Below are positions 17,500 to 26,803 of a DNA stretch of 64,000 bases, piece by piece (position 1 is the first letter of the stretch; the number at the start of each line of letters is the position of its first letter). This stretch comes from M55B112 sp964539395 (GTDB lineage: Bacteria > Bacteroidota > Bacteroidia > Bacteroidales > GCA-2748055), in the NCBI GenBank assembly GCA_964539395.1, contig CAZIIU010000010.1, positions 1 through 64,000 of the forward strand, given 5' to 3'. Below the pieces are notes generated by a model. The model saw only the letters and a program-made list of their open reading frames with translations. It was not told the DNA's origin and did no database searches. Made by a program: the position numbers and the translations under genes.

Positions 17500-17904
17500 C
17501 CTGTTTAAGGATTTTTTATTAACTATTTATGCTGACCATGGAGCTCCTACAGGAGCTGGTAAAGCTCCGTTAAGAGTTGTAGTTCTGTAAAGCAGACTAC
17601 CAATAAGATACCTCAGGCTCCATTCGGAAAAAACAGCGGATTATTGTTCCTTTCACCGAAATGTTGCATTTTTGTGCCGTTCGCTATGACGTATAATAAA
17701 TTGCAGAATTTACGTTTTAGAAGTTAGGACATTTTTTAAACTGCCTCAATAAGCAGGAGCGTCTCAGTATTGTGACAAGAAAACGGAAGGGAGAAGAGCC
17801 CGCTTAATAGCAAATAAGATCAGTGAAAAAAAATATTTTCGAAAATACAGCAGAAATAAATTCAGTCGGTTCGTTAAACAGATTGTATTTGCTTACAATC
17901 TTTA
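17500..17904. other. 405-base intergenic region with overlapping hairpins
   Basis: No gene found on either strand. At 17542-17568 the hexamers AGCTCC, GGAGCT and AGCTCC follow one another with loops TACA and GGTAA, so the middle arm can pair with either neighbour. At 17881-17900 a perfect 7-base dyad GATTGTA/TACAATC encloses TTTGCT and overlaps a weak -7-like TGTATTTG, 4 bases before the next coding start. Confidence 0.5.
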
Positions 17905-19464
17905 TTGAAAAAAGAAGTGAAATACCTGCATGGAATTAAATACCTTCCGGGCATCCGGATGTTTTTCCTTAAGTACCTCCGGCGATGTTCGTCCCCGTAT
18001 ACTGGTAACCTGACGGGTATTATGCTGCTTATTCTATTAACGGTTGGAGGAAAGGCTTTTGGTCAGATCACCTCACCGGATGCCGATGCGGTAAAGACTC
18101 TCTCATTTACCACATATACCGGTGAAGGGCAGCTGTTCGTATTCTACCAGTCGAATGGAAACCTCCGGCCGGGATCCCTCATTGCAACAGGTCCTGCAGC
18201 CGGGAACTTTGATATTGTCTGGACGCAATATGATCCTGAGGACGACGGGTTCACAATCCCCCGCAAAGCAGAAAACAATGTAACCAGTTCAACTATCACC
18301 GGGTTGGACGACGGCGCGTATCGTGCGCAGATCTCAAATGGTGATATCGACACCTCCTTCATCGCCTGGGTGATGCTGAACGACCTCCTGGTGTGGACGG
18401 AAAAAGATGAAAACGGCGAGTTGGAGTCGTTCAGGTCGGGTTGCAGTGATGGGAACTATATCATTATAGCCGGAGGGGTAGAGATCGATACTTTCTACTA
18501 TTATGATCCGGTATCGCACGAGCAAATTCTTTTTGCAAACGATTTTGAAATTCTCTGGACCAGCGATAACCCTGATCTGACCATTTATAATCCAACCAAC
18601 AAAGAGGCCATGGGGGCCAACTATTCCAATGAACCGCCATACAAGGATACATTTTACTACCTGTCAGCAACAGACAGCACAGGCATGACAGAGGTCGACT
18701 CGGTACTGTATATTACCAAACACACCAAAGCAGAATTCACAGTCGAGTACCTGGATAAAATTACCATGAATTGGGAATCAGACCTTGACACGGAGTGGGC
18801 GGCAGATAAGGGTAGCCTGGACGCCCCACTGACAACCAGGTTCTTTAATGAATCTTTAAACGGGGTTGAGTTTACCTGGGTTTTTTTTGATACTACCAGT
18901 GAAGAAACAGGAATTAATAGTATAGATTCCGTCTTCACCACAGACCTTAGTTTTGAACCGGAATTTACATACTACACAGCCAATAAATACTACTACCCTT
19001 ACCTGGTTTCCAAAAGCGATGCAGGCTGTGTAGACACCTTCCGGCTGGAAGACGGGATCAGGGTTGTACCGTCGCAACTCATCATCCCCAATGTTTTTAC
19101 TCCAAACGGTGATGGCAAAAACGACGAATTTAAATTCAAGCACCAGTCGCTGAAAGAGTGCAGAGTTTCCATTTCCGATCGTAGAGGGAGGGTGGTTTAC
19201 AGGGAAAAGATAGATAATATCTACGAATGGGAGGGTTGGCGAGGTACGATTTTGAATACAGACCGGCCGGCACCCGAGGGGCAATACTACTACGTTGTCG
19301 AAGGGTTGGGATACGATAATGTTGAATACAGGGATCCCAACATCCTTGAGCAGCGAAAGATCAACCGCCAGCAGGGAGGGGGAACAGGAACCGGAGATGA
19401 ACCGGACCAGCTCAATATTTATACAGGCTGGTTGTACCTGTTCCGAAGAACGGGAGACTTTTAA
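17905..19464 (+). CDS. Exported protein with T9SS type B (gliding-associated) C-terminal domain
   Basis: 519 residues. An N-terminal hydrophobic stretch (GIMLLILLTVGGKAFG) looks like a signal peptide; an ATG at 17959 would give a more ordinary signal length. The middle is beta-rich, with PKD-like segments. The C-terminus has NVFTPNGDGKNDEFKFK, ISDRRGRVVYREKI and YYYVVEGLGYDN, the type B sorting domain (TIGR04131-like) used for surface delivery through the type IX system. The end is extended by a Gly-rich linker and NIYTGWLYLFR. It is followed at 29 bases by the VTT-domain gene. The role on the surface is unknown. Confidence 0.85.
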   Translation: MKKEVKYLHGIKYLPGIRMFFLKYLRRCSSPYTGNLTGIMLLILLTVGGKAFGQITSPDADAVKTLSFTTYTGEGQLFVFYQSNGNLRPGSLIATGPAAGNFDIVWTQYDPEDDGFTIPRKAENNVTSSTITGLDDGAYRAQISNGDIDTSFIAWVMLNDLLVWTEKDENGELESFRSGCSDGNYIIIAGGVEIDTFYYYDPVSHEQILFANDFEILWTSDNPDLTIYNPTNKEAMGANYSNEPPYKDTFYYLSATDSTGMTEVDSVLYITKHTKAEFTVEYLDKITMNWESDLDTEWAADKGSLDAPLTTRFFNESLNGVEFTWVFFDTTSEETGINSIDSVFTTDLSFEPEFTYYTANKYYYPYLVSKSDAGCVDTFRLEDGIRVVPSQLIIPNVFTPNGDGKNDEFKFKHQSLKECRVSISDRRGRVVYREKIDNIYEWEGWRGTILNTDRPAPEGQYYYVVEGLGYDNVEYRDPNILEQRKINRQQGGGTGTGDEPDQLNIYTGWLYLFRRTGDF

Positions 19465-19493
19465 CCTGCACCAGCCAAATCAACAGATCTGAT

Positions 19494-20210
19494 ATGAAGT
19501 TTTTCAGGATCACCATCATCACAGTTATTGCACTGATAATGGCCGGGTTCATCATTTACGCATCCCGGAATGATCCACAGCAGCAGCTGCTCACCTCAAT
19601 GGAATTCCTCGCAGCACACCCGATCTACCTGATCAGTGCAGTCTTTTTGCTTACACTATTCAGCAACATGACAGGCCTGCCGGTTCTCTACCTGGGCGTA
19701 GTCCTCGGCTTTTTTCTCCCTTACCTGCCGGCACTGGCCCTCGCCTGGTCCATGCAACTGGTAGCCGTGATGTCCACCTTTTTCATGGTAAGAAAGCTCT
19801 ATTACACCTATTTCCTTAAAAAATACGGTCAGAAAAAGCTGATCAGGCGGATCAACAAGCGGATCAGGAAATACGGGTTCTGGACAGTGGCCTTAACGAG
19901 AGGTGTCTACTTTATCCCAACAAATATCATCAATTTCAGCTTTCCGTTGAGCCGGATCACTACCAGGCAGTACATGGCAGGTACCATGGCCGGACTGATC
20001 CCGGAGTGCCTGATCAATGTCTCTACCGGATACCTGCTCAGGCACCAGTTACTCTTAGTCGATGCACCGCAGCAGAATATGCTGAAGATCATTCTTACCG
20101 GAGGCTTTCTGCTGCTGATAGCTACACTCTTCCTGATTCTGCGTTACAGAAAAAAACAGACTGCAAAAAGCAGGCTTAGGAAGATCGTACCCATGCTGGA
20201 AGATCAATAA
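19494..20210 (+). CDS. VTT-domain (TVP38/TMEM64, DedA-related) membrane protein
   Basis: 238 residues, with an N-terminal membrane helix, a hydrophobic block containing LPVLYLGVVLGFFLPYLPAL, a basic cytoplasmic segment around KKYGQKKLIRRINKRIRKYG, the family-typical VALTRGVYFIPTNIINFSF with its re-entrant loop, then two further helices. VTT/DedA proteins are implicated in lipid (undecaprenyl phosphate or phospholipid) transposition and envelope homeostasis; which applies is not visible. It probably shares a transcript with the preceding T9SS cargo gene. Confidence 0.8.
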   Translation: MKFFRITIITVIALIMAGFIIYASRNDPQQQLLTSMEFLAAHPIYLISAVFLLTLFSNMTGLPVLYLGVVLGFFLPYLPALALAWSMQLVAVMSTFFMVRKLYYTYFLKKYGQKKLIRRINKRIRKYGFWTVALTRGVYFIPTNIINFSFPLSRITTRQYMAGTMAGLIPECLINVSTGYLLRHQLLLVDAPQQNMLKIILTGGFLLLIATLFLILRYRKKQTAKSRLRKIVPMLEDQ

Positions 20211-20283
20211 TACGAATATATCGCTTTAAATCACAAACCCTTTGCACCTTCATTTTATAAATACCAAACTAACTTTTTTACTC

Positions 20284-20340
20284 CTGCCAATTCAATCCTG
20301 TCATTTTGTCAATTTCTATAAATTGGCAGAGTATTTGACA
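20284..20340 (+). promoter_or_regulatory. Inverted repeat and sigma-54-like element upstream of grpE-dnaJ
   Basis: CTGCCAATT (20284-20292) and AATTGGCAG (20321-20329) form a perfect 9-base inverted repeat with a 28-base centre holding TGTCATTTTGTCA. The right arm runs into TTGGCAGA-N4-TTGAC (20323-20339), which resembles the -24/-12 consensus TTGGCACG-N4-TTGCW but has GA instead of GC at -12. It is about 30 bases before grpE. Heat-shock control is inferred. Confidence 0.4.
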
Positions 20341-20368
20341 ACAATAAAGGGATTTTTGATGTTTAAAA

Positions 20369-21112
20369 ATGGATAAAGAGATGGGAAGAAAATCACAAAA
20401 GACCGAAAAAAAGGATGTAATGAATGAAAAAAAGGTGACTGAAGAGACTGTTGGAAAGCCTGATGCAACAGGTGGAGAGGCCGGGAAAGCCGATGAACAA
20501 GGGAATGGAACTACTGAACCATTCAGCGCTGCAACCTCTCAGCAGAAAGGGTATCCCAGTGGAGACGAGGCTGTTGCTGATGAGCCTGGAGTGACAAATG
20601 AACCGTCGGTAGCAGGAGCAGATACGGATGAATCCGCAGCCGGGGAAGCACAAGGAGATATTACCAGAGAGCAGGAGCTAGAAAATAAACTGGCAGAATT
20701 GCAGGATAAATACCTTAGATTGTCAGCCGAGTATGACAACTATCGCAAAAGGACCCTGCGGGAGAAGATAGAGCTTCAGGAGGTGGTCCGTGAGGATGTA
20801 TTTATCAACATTCTTTCGGTCGTGGACGACCTGGAGCGGGCAATGGAAGCGGTAAAGGGCGCAAAAGATATCGAGGCAGTTAAGTCAGGAATGGAACTGA
20901 TCCATTCCAAGTTCACCAAATACCTGAACGGTCAGGGAGTAAAAGAGATCGATGCAATCGGCAAGAATCTTGACACAGATCAGCATGAGGCAATCACTAA
21001 AATTCCAGTAGAGAACAAGAAGAAAAAAGGGAAAGTCGTTGATGTGGTAGAGAAAGGTTATACATTGAGAGACAGGGTGATTCGTTTTGCAAAGGTAGTA
21101 ATCGGGGAGTAA
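20369..21112 (+). CDS. grpE: Nucleotide exchange factor GrpE
   Basis: 247 residues. The first 110 or so are a low-complexity, Glu/Gly/Thr-rich extension. The conserved part starts at LAELQDKYLRLSAEYDNYRK, continues as the long coiled coil, and ends in the beta domain with DQHEAITKIPVENKKKKGKV and GYTLRDRVIRFAKVVIG. GrpE drives ADP release from DnaK (family knowledge). It is 4 bases upstream of dnaJ; dnaK is not in the window. The start could be a later ATG (MNEKK), since the extension is poorly conserved. Confidence 0.95.
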   Translation: MDKEMGRKSQKTEKKDVMNEKKVTEETVGKPDATGGEAGKADEQGNGTTEPFSAATSQQKGYPSGDEAVADEPGVTNEPSVAGADTDESAAGEAQGDITREQELENKLAELQDKYLRLSAEYDNYRKRTLREKIELQEVVREDVFINILSVVDDLERAMEAVKGAKDIEAVKSGMELIHSKFTKYLNGQGVKEIDAIGKNLDTDQHEAITKIPVENKKKKGKVVDVVEKGYTLRDRVIRFAKVVIGE

Positions 21113-21116
21113 CCAT

Positions 21117-22268
21117 ATGGCAAAAAAAGACTATTACGACATACTTGAGGTTTCTAAGGATGCTTCACAGGACGAGATCAAGAAGGCTTACAGGAAACAG
21201 GCTCTGAAATACCATCCTGACAAGAATCCGGGCGATGCAACTGCCGAAGCAAAATTCAAGGAGGCTGCCGAGGCATATGAGGTATTGCGTGATCCGGAAA
21301 AGCGAAGTAAATATGACAGGTTTGGTCATTCGGCGTTCGACGGAGCAGGCGGATTCGGAGGAGGAGGTATGACCATGGATGATATCTTCTCACAATTCGG
21401 CGATATCTTCAGTGGTTTTGGCTTTGGTGGCTTTGGCGGTTTCGGCGGTGGATCCCAGGGACGTCGTCGTGCAGTTAACAAAGGATCCAATCTGAGGGTT
21501 ACCGTGAAACTGAAGCTGAGCGAAGTCGCCTCCGGTGTAGAGAAAAAGATCAAGGTTAAAAAATATATTGCCTGTGATACATGCGGTGGAAACGGTGCAA
21601 AAAACGGAACTGCAACCTCAAACTGCAATACCTGTCATGGCACCGGCCATGTAACACAGGTCACCAACACCTTCATCGGACAGATGCAGACTCAATCCAC
21701 ATGTCCGAACTGTCGCGGGGAGGGAAAAATAATCAGCGAAAAGTGTGAAGCATGCTATGGAGAGGGGATCGTTAAGAAAGATGAAGTTATCAGCATTAAT
21801 ATCCCGGCCGGTGTATCGGAGGGTATGCAGCTGAAGATGAGCGGAAAGGGGAACGCTCCCCGGCGGGGCGGTGTAAACGGCGACCTGATCGTGGTGATCA
21901 GGGAGGAGGAGCACAGCGAACTGTTTCGTGACGGCAATGATGTTGTGTTCAACCTCTACCTCAGCATGCCACAGGCCATCCTTGGTGATACCGTGGAGAT
22001 ACCAACGATCGACTCACGTGTGAAGATTAAGATTGATCCGGGAACGCAACCGGGAAAGATTCTTCGCCTCAGGGGCAAGGGTGTTCCCGATGTAAACGGC
22101 TATGGCAAAGGAGATCTGCTCGTGAATATCAATGTATGGATGCCGAAGAACATTAGTAGCGATGAGAAGAAAATGGTTGAAAAAATGCGCGGATCAGAGA
22201 ATTTTGTACCACAACCAATGAAGCCCGACAAGAACATATTTAGCAGGATGAAAAATTTTTTTGAATAG
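21117..22268 (+). CDS. dnaJ: Chaperone DnaJ
   Basis: 383 residues with full type I layout: J domain (KKDYYDILEVSKDASQDEIK, HPD in KYHPDKNPGD), a Gly/Phe-rich stretch at roughly 78-115, then four zinc-finger motifs CDTCGGNG, CNTCHGTG, CPNCRGEG and CEACYGEG, and C-terminal substrate-binding domains (ISINIPAGVSEGMQLKM, RLRGKGVPDVNGYGKGD). It stimulates DnaK ATPase and presents unfolded clients. Co-transcribed with grpE (4-base gap). The 78-base gap to the following ABC gene may hold a separate weak promoter. Confidence 0.98.
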   Translation: MAKKDYYDILEVSKDASQDEIKKAYRKQALKYHPDKNPGDATAEAKFKEAAEAYEVLRDPEKRSKYDRFGHSAFDGAGGFGGGGMTMDDIFSQFGDIFSGFGFGGFGGFGGGSQGRRRAVNKGSNLRVTVKLKLSEVASGVEKKIKVKKYIACDTCGGNGAKNGTATSNCNTCHGTGHVTQVTNTFIGQMQTQSTCPNCRGEGKIISEKCEACYGEGIVKKDEVISINIPAGVSEGMQLKMSGKGNAPRRGGVNGDLIVVIREEEHSELFRDGNDVVFNLYLSMPQAILGDTVEIPTIDSRVKIKIDPGTQPGKILRLRGKGVPDVNGYGKGDLLVNINVWMPKNISSDEKKMVEKMRGSENFVPQPMKPDKNIFSRMKNFFE

Positions 22269-22346
22269 CAGGAAAAGCGTTTCTGCTGAGGTTCAACCCG
22301 GGTTAAACTTGTACTTGTAATACATAACTTTTATGATAAGCCTTAT

Positions 22347-23291
22347 ATGGACTTACTGAACACCCTCGGGGTTACAAAGGACTTCCAGGGTCACCGTGCC
22401 CTCGACAATGTCTCTGTTAGTGTACCAAAAGGCAGCATCTTCGGCTTGCTCGGCCCCAATGGCGCAGGGAAAACAACACTGATCAGGATCATCAACCAGA
22501 TCACTGCCCCCGACACAGGGAGGGTCATTTTCAATGGTAAACCACTGCAAAAGGATGATGTGTTCCGCATAGGCTACCTGCCTGAGGAACGCGGACTCTA
22601 CAAGAAGATGAAGGTGGGCGAACAGGCGCTTTACCTGGCACAGCTGAAGGGTCTTCCACTGGCGGAAGCAAAAAAGCGGCTGAACCACTGGTTCGAAAAA
22701 TTTGAGATTAAAAGCTGGTTTAACAAGAAGGTGGAGGAGCTTTCCAAGGGAATGGCACAGAAGGTACAGTTTATCACCACGGTGCTTCACGAACCGGAAC
22801 TGCTGATCTTCGATGAACCATTCAGCGGCTTCGACCCCATCAATGTCAACCTGCTGAAAAATGAGATACTCCAACTTCGTGAAAACGGTGCAACCATCAT
22901 CTTTTCGACACATAACATGTCTTCTGTGGAGGAGTTGTGCGACCACATTTCGCTGATCAATGAGTCTAAAACCATCCTCGACGGTTCGGTGGCAGATATC
23001 CGAAAACGGTTCAGCTCCGATATCATAAGCGTTGGTTTTGAGGGGGATGCAGAATCAGTAAAAAACAGACTCAATAAGAAGTTTGAGATACTTGAGATCA
23101 GGGAGAACGGGATCGGTAAAGAGGCCCGGATCAAGCTCTATGCCGGAGCCAAACCCAATGAACTAATCACGGATCTGGCTGCATTAGCCACCATCCACTC
23201 CTATAATGAGGTGATCCCCGGAATGAATGATATTTTTATCCAGGTGGTTGAATCCGATACAGCAGTGAACAGTAAACGCAGAACATCATGA
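22347..23291 (+). CDS. ABC transporter ATP-binding protein (NatA-like)
   Basis: 314 residues: Walker A GPNGAGKTT, Q-loop GYLPEERGLYKK, signature LSKGMAQK (a variant of LSGGQ), Walker B LLIFDEPFSGFDP and switch His in STHNMSS. The C-terminal 90 residues form an extra domain as in drug or Na+ export ATPases (DUF4162-like). It overlaps the permease gene by 4 bases, so the pair is translationally coupled and forms an ABC-2 exporter. The substrate cannot be told from sequence. Confidence 0.92.
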   Translation: MDLLNTLGVTKDFQGHRALDNVSVSVPKGSIFGLLGPNGAGKTTLIRIINQITAPDTGRVIFNGKPLQKDDVFRIGYLPEERGLYKKMKVGEQALYLAQLKGLPLAEAKKRLNHWFEKFEIKSWFNKKVEELSKGMAQKVQFITTVLHEPELLIFDEPFSGFDPINVNLLKNEILQLRENGATIIFSTHNMSSVEELCDHISLINESKTILDGSVADIRKRFSSDIISVGFEGDAESVKNRLNKKFEILEIRENGIGKEARIKLYAGAKPNELITDLAALATIHSYNEVIPGMNDIFIQVVESDTAVNSKRRTS

Positions 23292-24664
23292 GCAGGAAGG
23301 TGAGCCTTATCATCAAAAGAGAATACCTGACCAGGGTCAGGAAAAAGTCATTTATCATTATGTCCATACTCGGACCGCTGCTTTTTGCCGCACTTATGAT
23401 CCTGCCGGCTGTCCTGGCAAATCTCGAAGACAAAGAGGTGAAAGAAATTGCCGTGATCGATGAATCGATGGTGCTCACCTCTTACTCCTCCGGCAAACCG
23501 ACAAGCGTCATTCCGGAGACAGAGTATCTGAAGTTTACACCCCTGGAGAATGTCGAGATAGAATCCCTGAAAAATGATTTTTCATCCACAGGGTATTACG
23601 CATTACTGTATATTCCCTCCAACATATTCAGCTCCGAACGCGCAATCCTCTATTCCGATAAACAACCCAGTCTGGATGTTTCCTCGCACATCCGGAATGC
23701 TTTGGAGAAAGAGATTGAAAACCTGAAGCTGGCAGCCAATGATATTGAAAACCTGGATCAGATTCTCAGGGAAATAGAGACCAGTATCAGGGTTTCCAAC
23801 ATCAAGTGGACCAAAGGTGGCGAGGAGAAACGGAGTAATACCGGGTTGGTAATGGGTATCGGTTATGCATCCGGACTGATGATTTACATGTTTATATTTA
23901 TTTACGGATCGATGATAATGCGCAGTGTTATTGAGGAGAAGTCGAGCCGCATCGTCGAGGTAATCGTTAGCAGTGTAAGGCCGTTCCAATTAATGATGGG
24001 AAAAATCATCGGTGTGGGTTTGGTGGGGTTAACCCAGTTTGTGATCTGGGTAGTTTTCACCGGTTTGCTGGTTACCGGGGCCACCATGGTCATGGGAAAC
24101 TCCCTCCAGCAGGGAACAGCTCCCGTTGAACAGGTACAGGGCACCGATCTTTTTGCCGGGAATGATGCTGAAGGTGCGGTGGAGGAGTTCGCAGGAGATG
24201 ATGCGTTCCTGGCTGATATCTTCGGTGCCTTCGAATCGATTGAGCCGGTGAAGATCCTGGTGGCATTCCTCTTCTTTTTCCTGTTTGGATACCTGATGTA
24301 CGGATCGCTCTTTGCGATGATCGGATCGGCGGTCGACAACGAGACGGAGACCCAGCAGTTCATGCTGCCGGTCACCCTCCCGCTGATCCTCGGGATAATC
24401 CTCATGGCCAACGTGATGAGCAATCCCGATGGTCCGCTTGCTTTCTGGTTCAGCATGTTCCCGCTCACTTCTCCAATAGTGATGATGGTACGCATGCCGT
24501 TCGAGGTGCCTGCCTGGGAGATCGCGTTATCTGCCTTCCTGCTGGTGATCACCATTTTCGGGGCGATATGGATGGCAGGAAAGATATACCGTACAGGTAT
24601 CCTTATGTACGGAAAAAAGATCACTTACAAGGAGCTGTGGAAGTGGCTCAAATATAAGACCTGA
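23288..24664 (+). CDS. ABC-2 type permease (NatB-like)
   Basis: 458 residues. An N-terminal membrane helix (SFIIMSILGPLLFAALMILP) is followed by a large extracytoplasmic domain (about 40-200) and a C-terminal block of five to six helices, starting at GIGYASGLMIYMFIFIYGSM and including the conserved VIEEKSSRIVEVIVSSVRP. This is the layout of NatB/YhaP permeases. An acidic extracytoplasmic loop (about 270-310) is unusually long. It pairs with the upstream ATPase and is 2 bases from the phosphatase gene, consistent with one operon. Confidence 0.9.
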   Translation: MSRKVSLIIKREYLTRVRKKSFIIMSILGPLLFAALMILPAVLANLEDKEVKEIAVIDESMVLTSYSSGKPTSVIPETEYLKFTPLENVEIESLKNDFSSTGYYALLYIPSNIFSSERAILYSDKQPSLDVSSHIRNALEKEIENLKLAANDIENLDQILREIETSIRVSNIKWTKGGEEKRSNTGLVMGIGYASGLMIYMFIFIYGSMIMRSVIEEKSSRIVEVIVSSVRPFQLMMGKIIGVGLVGLTQFVIWVVFTGLLVTGATMVMGNSLQQGTAPVEQVQGTDLFAGNDAEGAVEEFAGDDAFLADIFGAFESIEPVKILVAFLFFFLFGYLMYGSLFAMIGSAVDNETETQQFMLPVTLPLILGIILMANVMSNPDGPLAFWFSMFPLTSPIVMMVRMPFEVPAWEIALSAFLLVITIFGAIWMAGKIYRTGILMYGKKITYKELWKWLKYKT

Positions 24665-24666
24665 TC

Positions 24667-25584
24667 ATGCCTGTTGCCATTCTCGATTTCGGAACCAACA
24701 CGTTTAACTTGCTTGTTGCAGAGAGAAACGGAGATTCATTCAATGTACTCTACACCGGAAAGGAGCCTGTAAAGCTGGGCCGGGGAGGGATTAACCGTGG
24801 AGTGCTCACACCGGAAGCGATGGAGCGAGGGTTTGCTGCCATTGCAAACCATATGAAAACCATCGAATCGTTTGATACCTGTGAGATCCGCGCCTTTGCA
24901 ACTTCGGCCATACGCAGTGCGTCCAACGGAATGGAGTTTGTGCAGCAGGTTAAGGAGCGGTTTGGATTCAGGACCCGCATTATTGATGGAGATGAGGAAG
25001 CTGCATTGATCTATGGTGGCATCCGGGAGTCGGTCGACTTTGGTGACGAAACCGCGTTGATCGTGGACATCGGCGGAGGAAGCATCGAGTTTATTATCTG
25101 TAACGCTAAAGGTATCTTCTGGAAACGCAGCTTTGAACTGGGCATGGCACGGATCATTGAAAAATTTCCTGTGAGTGAACCTGTTACCACCTGTGAGATT
25201 TCCGCGATCGAGGCGTATTATTCCGGAGAGCTGACCGCGCTTTTTGAGCAGGCCGACAGGTACGGACCGACCATCCTCGTGGGAGCGTCGGGAACATTCG
25301 ACACGCTCGCTGCCCTGGCAACGCACCGGTTCAGGTTGCGATCCCCCGATAAGAGCTCCATGGAAATAAAAATGGAGCATTTCCACGAAATCCATGAGCT
25401 GTTGCTGAACTCAACGACAGAGGAACGGCTGAAGATGGAGGGAATGGAGCCGGTGCGGGTGGAGATGATCGTACCTGCGGTGATTTTTATTAATTTTGTA
25501 CTTCAAAAATGCAGACTTCGCACATTCAGGCAATCGCATTATGCCCTGAAAGAGGGGGCGATGGCGAGGCTGGTGAAAACATAA
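24667..25584 (+). CDS. Ppx/GppA-family phosphatase
   Basis: 305 residues of the ASKHA fold: phosphate-1 loop ILDFGTNTFNLLVAER, RAFATSAIRSASNG, IDGDEEAALIYGGIRE and phosphate-2 loop LIVDIGGGSIEFIICN. These enzymes hydrolyse polyphosphate from the end and/or pppGpp. At about 305 residues it is the short, catalytic-core form without the C-terminal HD-like domain of E. coli Ppx, as is usual in Bacteroidota. It is 2 bases after the permease and 12 before the response regulator, suggesting a stress-related operon (inference). Confidence 0.92.
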   Translation: MPVAILDFGTNTFNLLVAERNGDSFNVLYTGKEPVKLGRGGINRGVLTPEAMERGFAAIANHMKTIESFDTCEIRAFATSAIRSASNGMEFVQQVKERFGFRTRIIDGDEEAALIYGGIRESVDFGDETALIVDIGGGSIEFIICNAKGIFWKRSFELGMARIIEKFPVSEPVTTCEISAIEAYYSGELTALFEQADRYGPTILVGASGTFDTLAALATHRFRLRSPDKSSMEIKMEHFHEIHELLLNSTTEERLKMEGMEPVRVEMIVPAVIFINFVLQKCRLRTFRQSHYALKEGAMARLVKT

Positions 25585-25596
25585 ATTATTGCTACT

Positions 25597-26763
25597 ATGT
25601 CAAAGATCCTAGTTATAGACGACGAAAAAAGCATCAGGAACGCTCTCCAGGAGATACTTACCTATGAAAAGTTTGAAGTTGAGCTGGCTGAAAACGGTCG
25701 GGAAGGCTTGGAGAAGTTTAATACAGGCAGTTTCGATGTGGTGCTGTGCGATATCAAAATGCCGGAGACGGACGGTATGGAGGTGATGGAAAAGATCTTT
25801 GAAACCGGCAGAGATGTGCAGGTGATCATGATCACCGGACACGGGAACGTGGAAAACGCTGTGGAAGCAATCAAGAAAGGTGCATATGACTTTATTCAGA
25901 AACCGCTCGACCTTAACCGGCTGCTGATTACAGTGAGAAACGCACTCGACAAAACTACACTGGCTACTGAGAACAAAGTGCTTAAAAGAAAGGTTAGCAA
26001 GGCATACGATATGGTGGGTGAGTCGCCGGCGATCAGGCAGGTTAAGGAGATGATTGAGCGGGTGGCCCCTACCGATGCGCGTGTGTTGATCACTGGTCCG
26101 AACGGAACCGGCAAAGAGCTGGTTGCACGATGGCTGCATGAAAAAAGCAACCGGGCAGGGGGACCATTCGTTGAGGTGAACTGTGCAGCGATCCCCTCGG
26201 AACTGATCGAGAGTGAACTGTTTGGTCATGAGAAGGGCGCCTTCACTTCGGCAATCAAGCAGCGCAAAGGAAAATTTGAACAGGCCGACGGGGGTACAAT
26301 CTTCCTGGATGAGATCGGTGACATGAGCCTTTCGGCCCAGGCCAAAGTGTTACGTGCGCTTCAGGAGAATAAGATCACCCGGGTGGGTAGTGATAAGGAT
26401 ATCAATGTGGATGTGCGAATACTTGCAGCCACCAACAAGAACATGAAAGAGGAGATTGAGAAATCGACCTTCAGGGAAGATCTCTATCACAGGCTGAGCG
26501 TGATACTGATCGACGTACCGTCGCTGAACGACCGTCTGGAGGACATCCCTGTGCTGGCCGAACATTTCAACCAACTTATTTGCGCAGAATATGGCAAAGC
26601 GACGAAGGAGATCACCGATGATGCAATTGAGGAGTTCAGGAAGATCAACTGGACCGGCAACATCCGTGAATTCAGGAATGTACTGGAACGGCTGGTAATA
26701 TTATGCGACCAGAGGATAGAAGGTAAGGATGTGCAGGCCTTTGCAAGACCTATATCCAATTGA
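25597..26763 (+). CDS. Sigma-54-type AAA+ response regulator without DNA-binding domain
   Basis: 388 residues. The receiver domain has the phosphoacceptor Asp52 (VVLCDIKMP), Thr80 and Lys102. The AAA+ domain has Walker A GPNGTGKE (167-174), Walker B TIFLDEIGDM (234-243) and a sigma-54 contact loop reading GAFTSA (214-219) instead of GAFTGA. The protein stops after the lid helices (VLERLVILCDQRIEG...) with no Fis-type helix-turn-helix. It may act on sigma-54 holoenzyme from solution, as FlgR-type regulators do, or pair with a separate DNA-binding subunit. No histidine kinase is adjacent. Last gene of the ABC-Ppx operon. Confidence 0.9.
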   Translation: MSKILVIDDEKSIRNALQEILTYEKFEVELAENGREGLEKFNTGSFDVVLCDIKMPETDGMEVMEKIFETGRDVQVIMITGHGNVENAVEAIKKGAYDFIQKPLDLNRLLITVRNALDKTTLATENKVLKRKVSKAYDMVGESPAIRQVKEMIERVAPTDARVLITGPNGTGKELVARWLHEKSNRAGGPFVEVNCAAIPSELIESELFGHEKGAFTSAIKQRKGKFEQADGGTIFLDEIGDMSLSAQAKVLRALQENKITRVGSDKDINVDVRILAATNKNMKEEIEKSTFREDLYHRLSVILIDVPSLNDRLEDIPVLAEHFNQLICAEYGKATKEITDDAIEEFRKINWTGNIREFRNVLERLVILCDQRIEGKDVQAFARPISN

Positions 26764-26803
26764 TTACCAAACATGCTCATATATATTATTTCTACTTTTC
26801 AAA

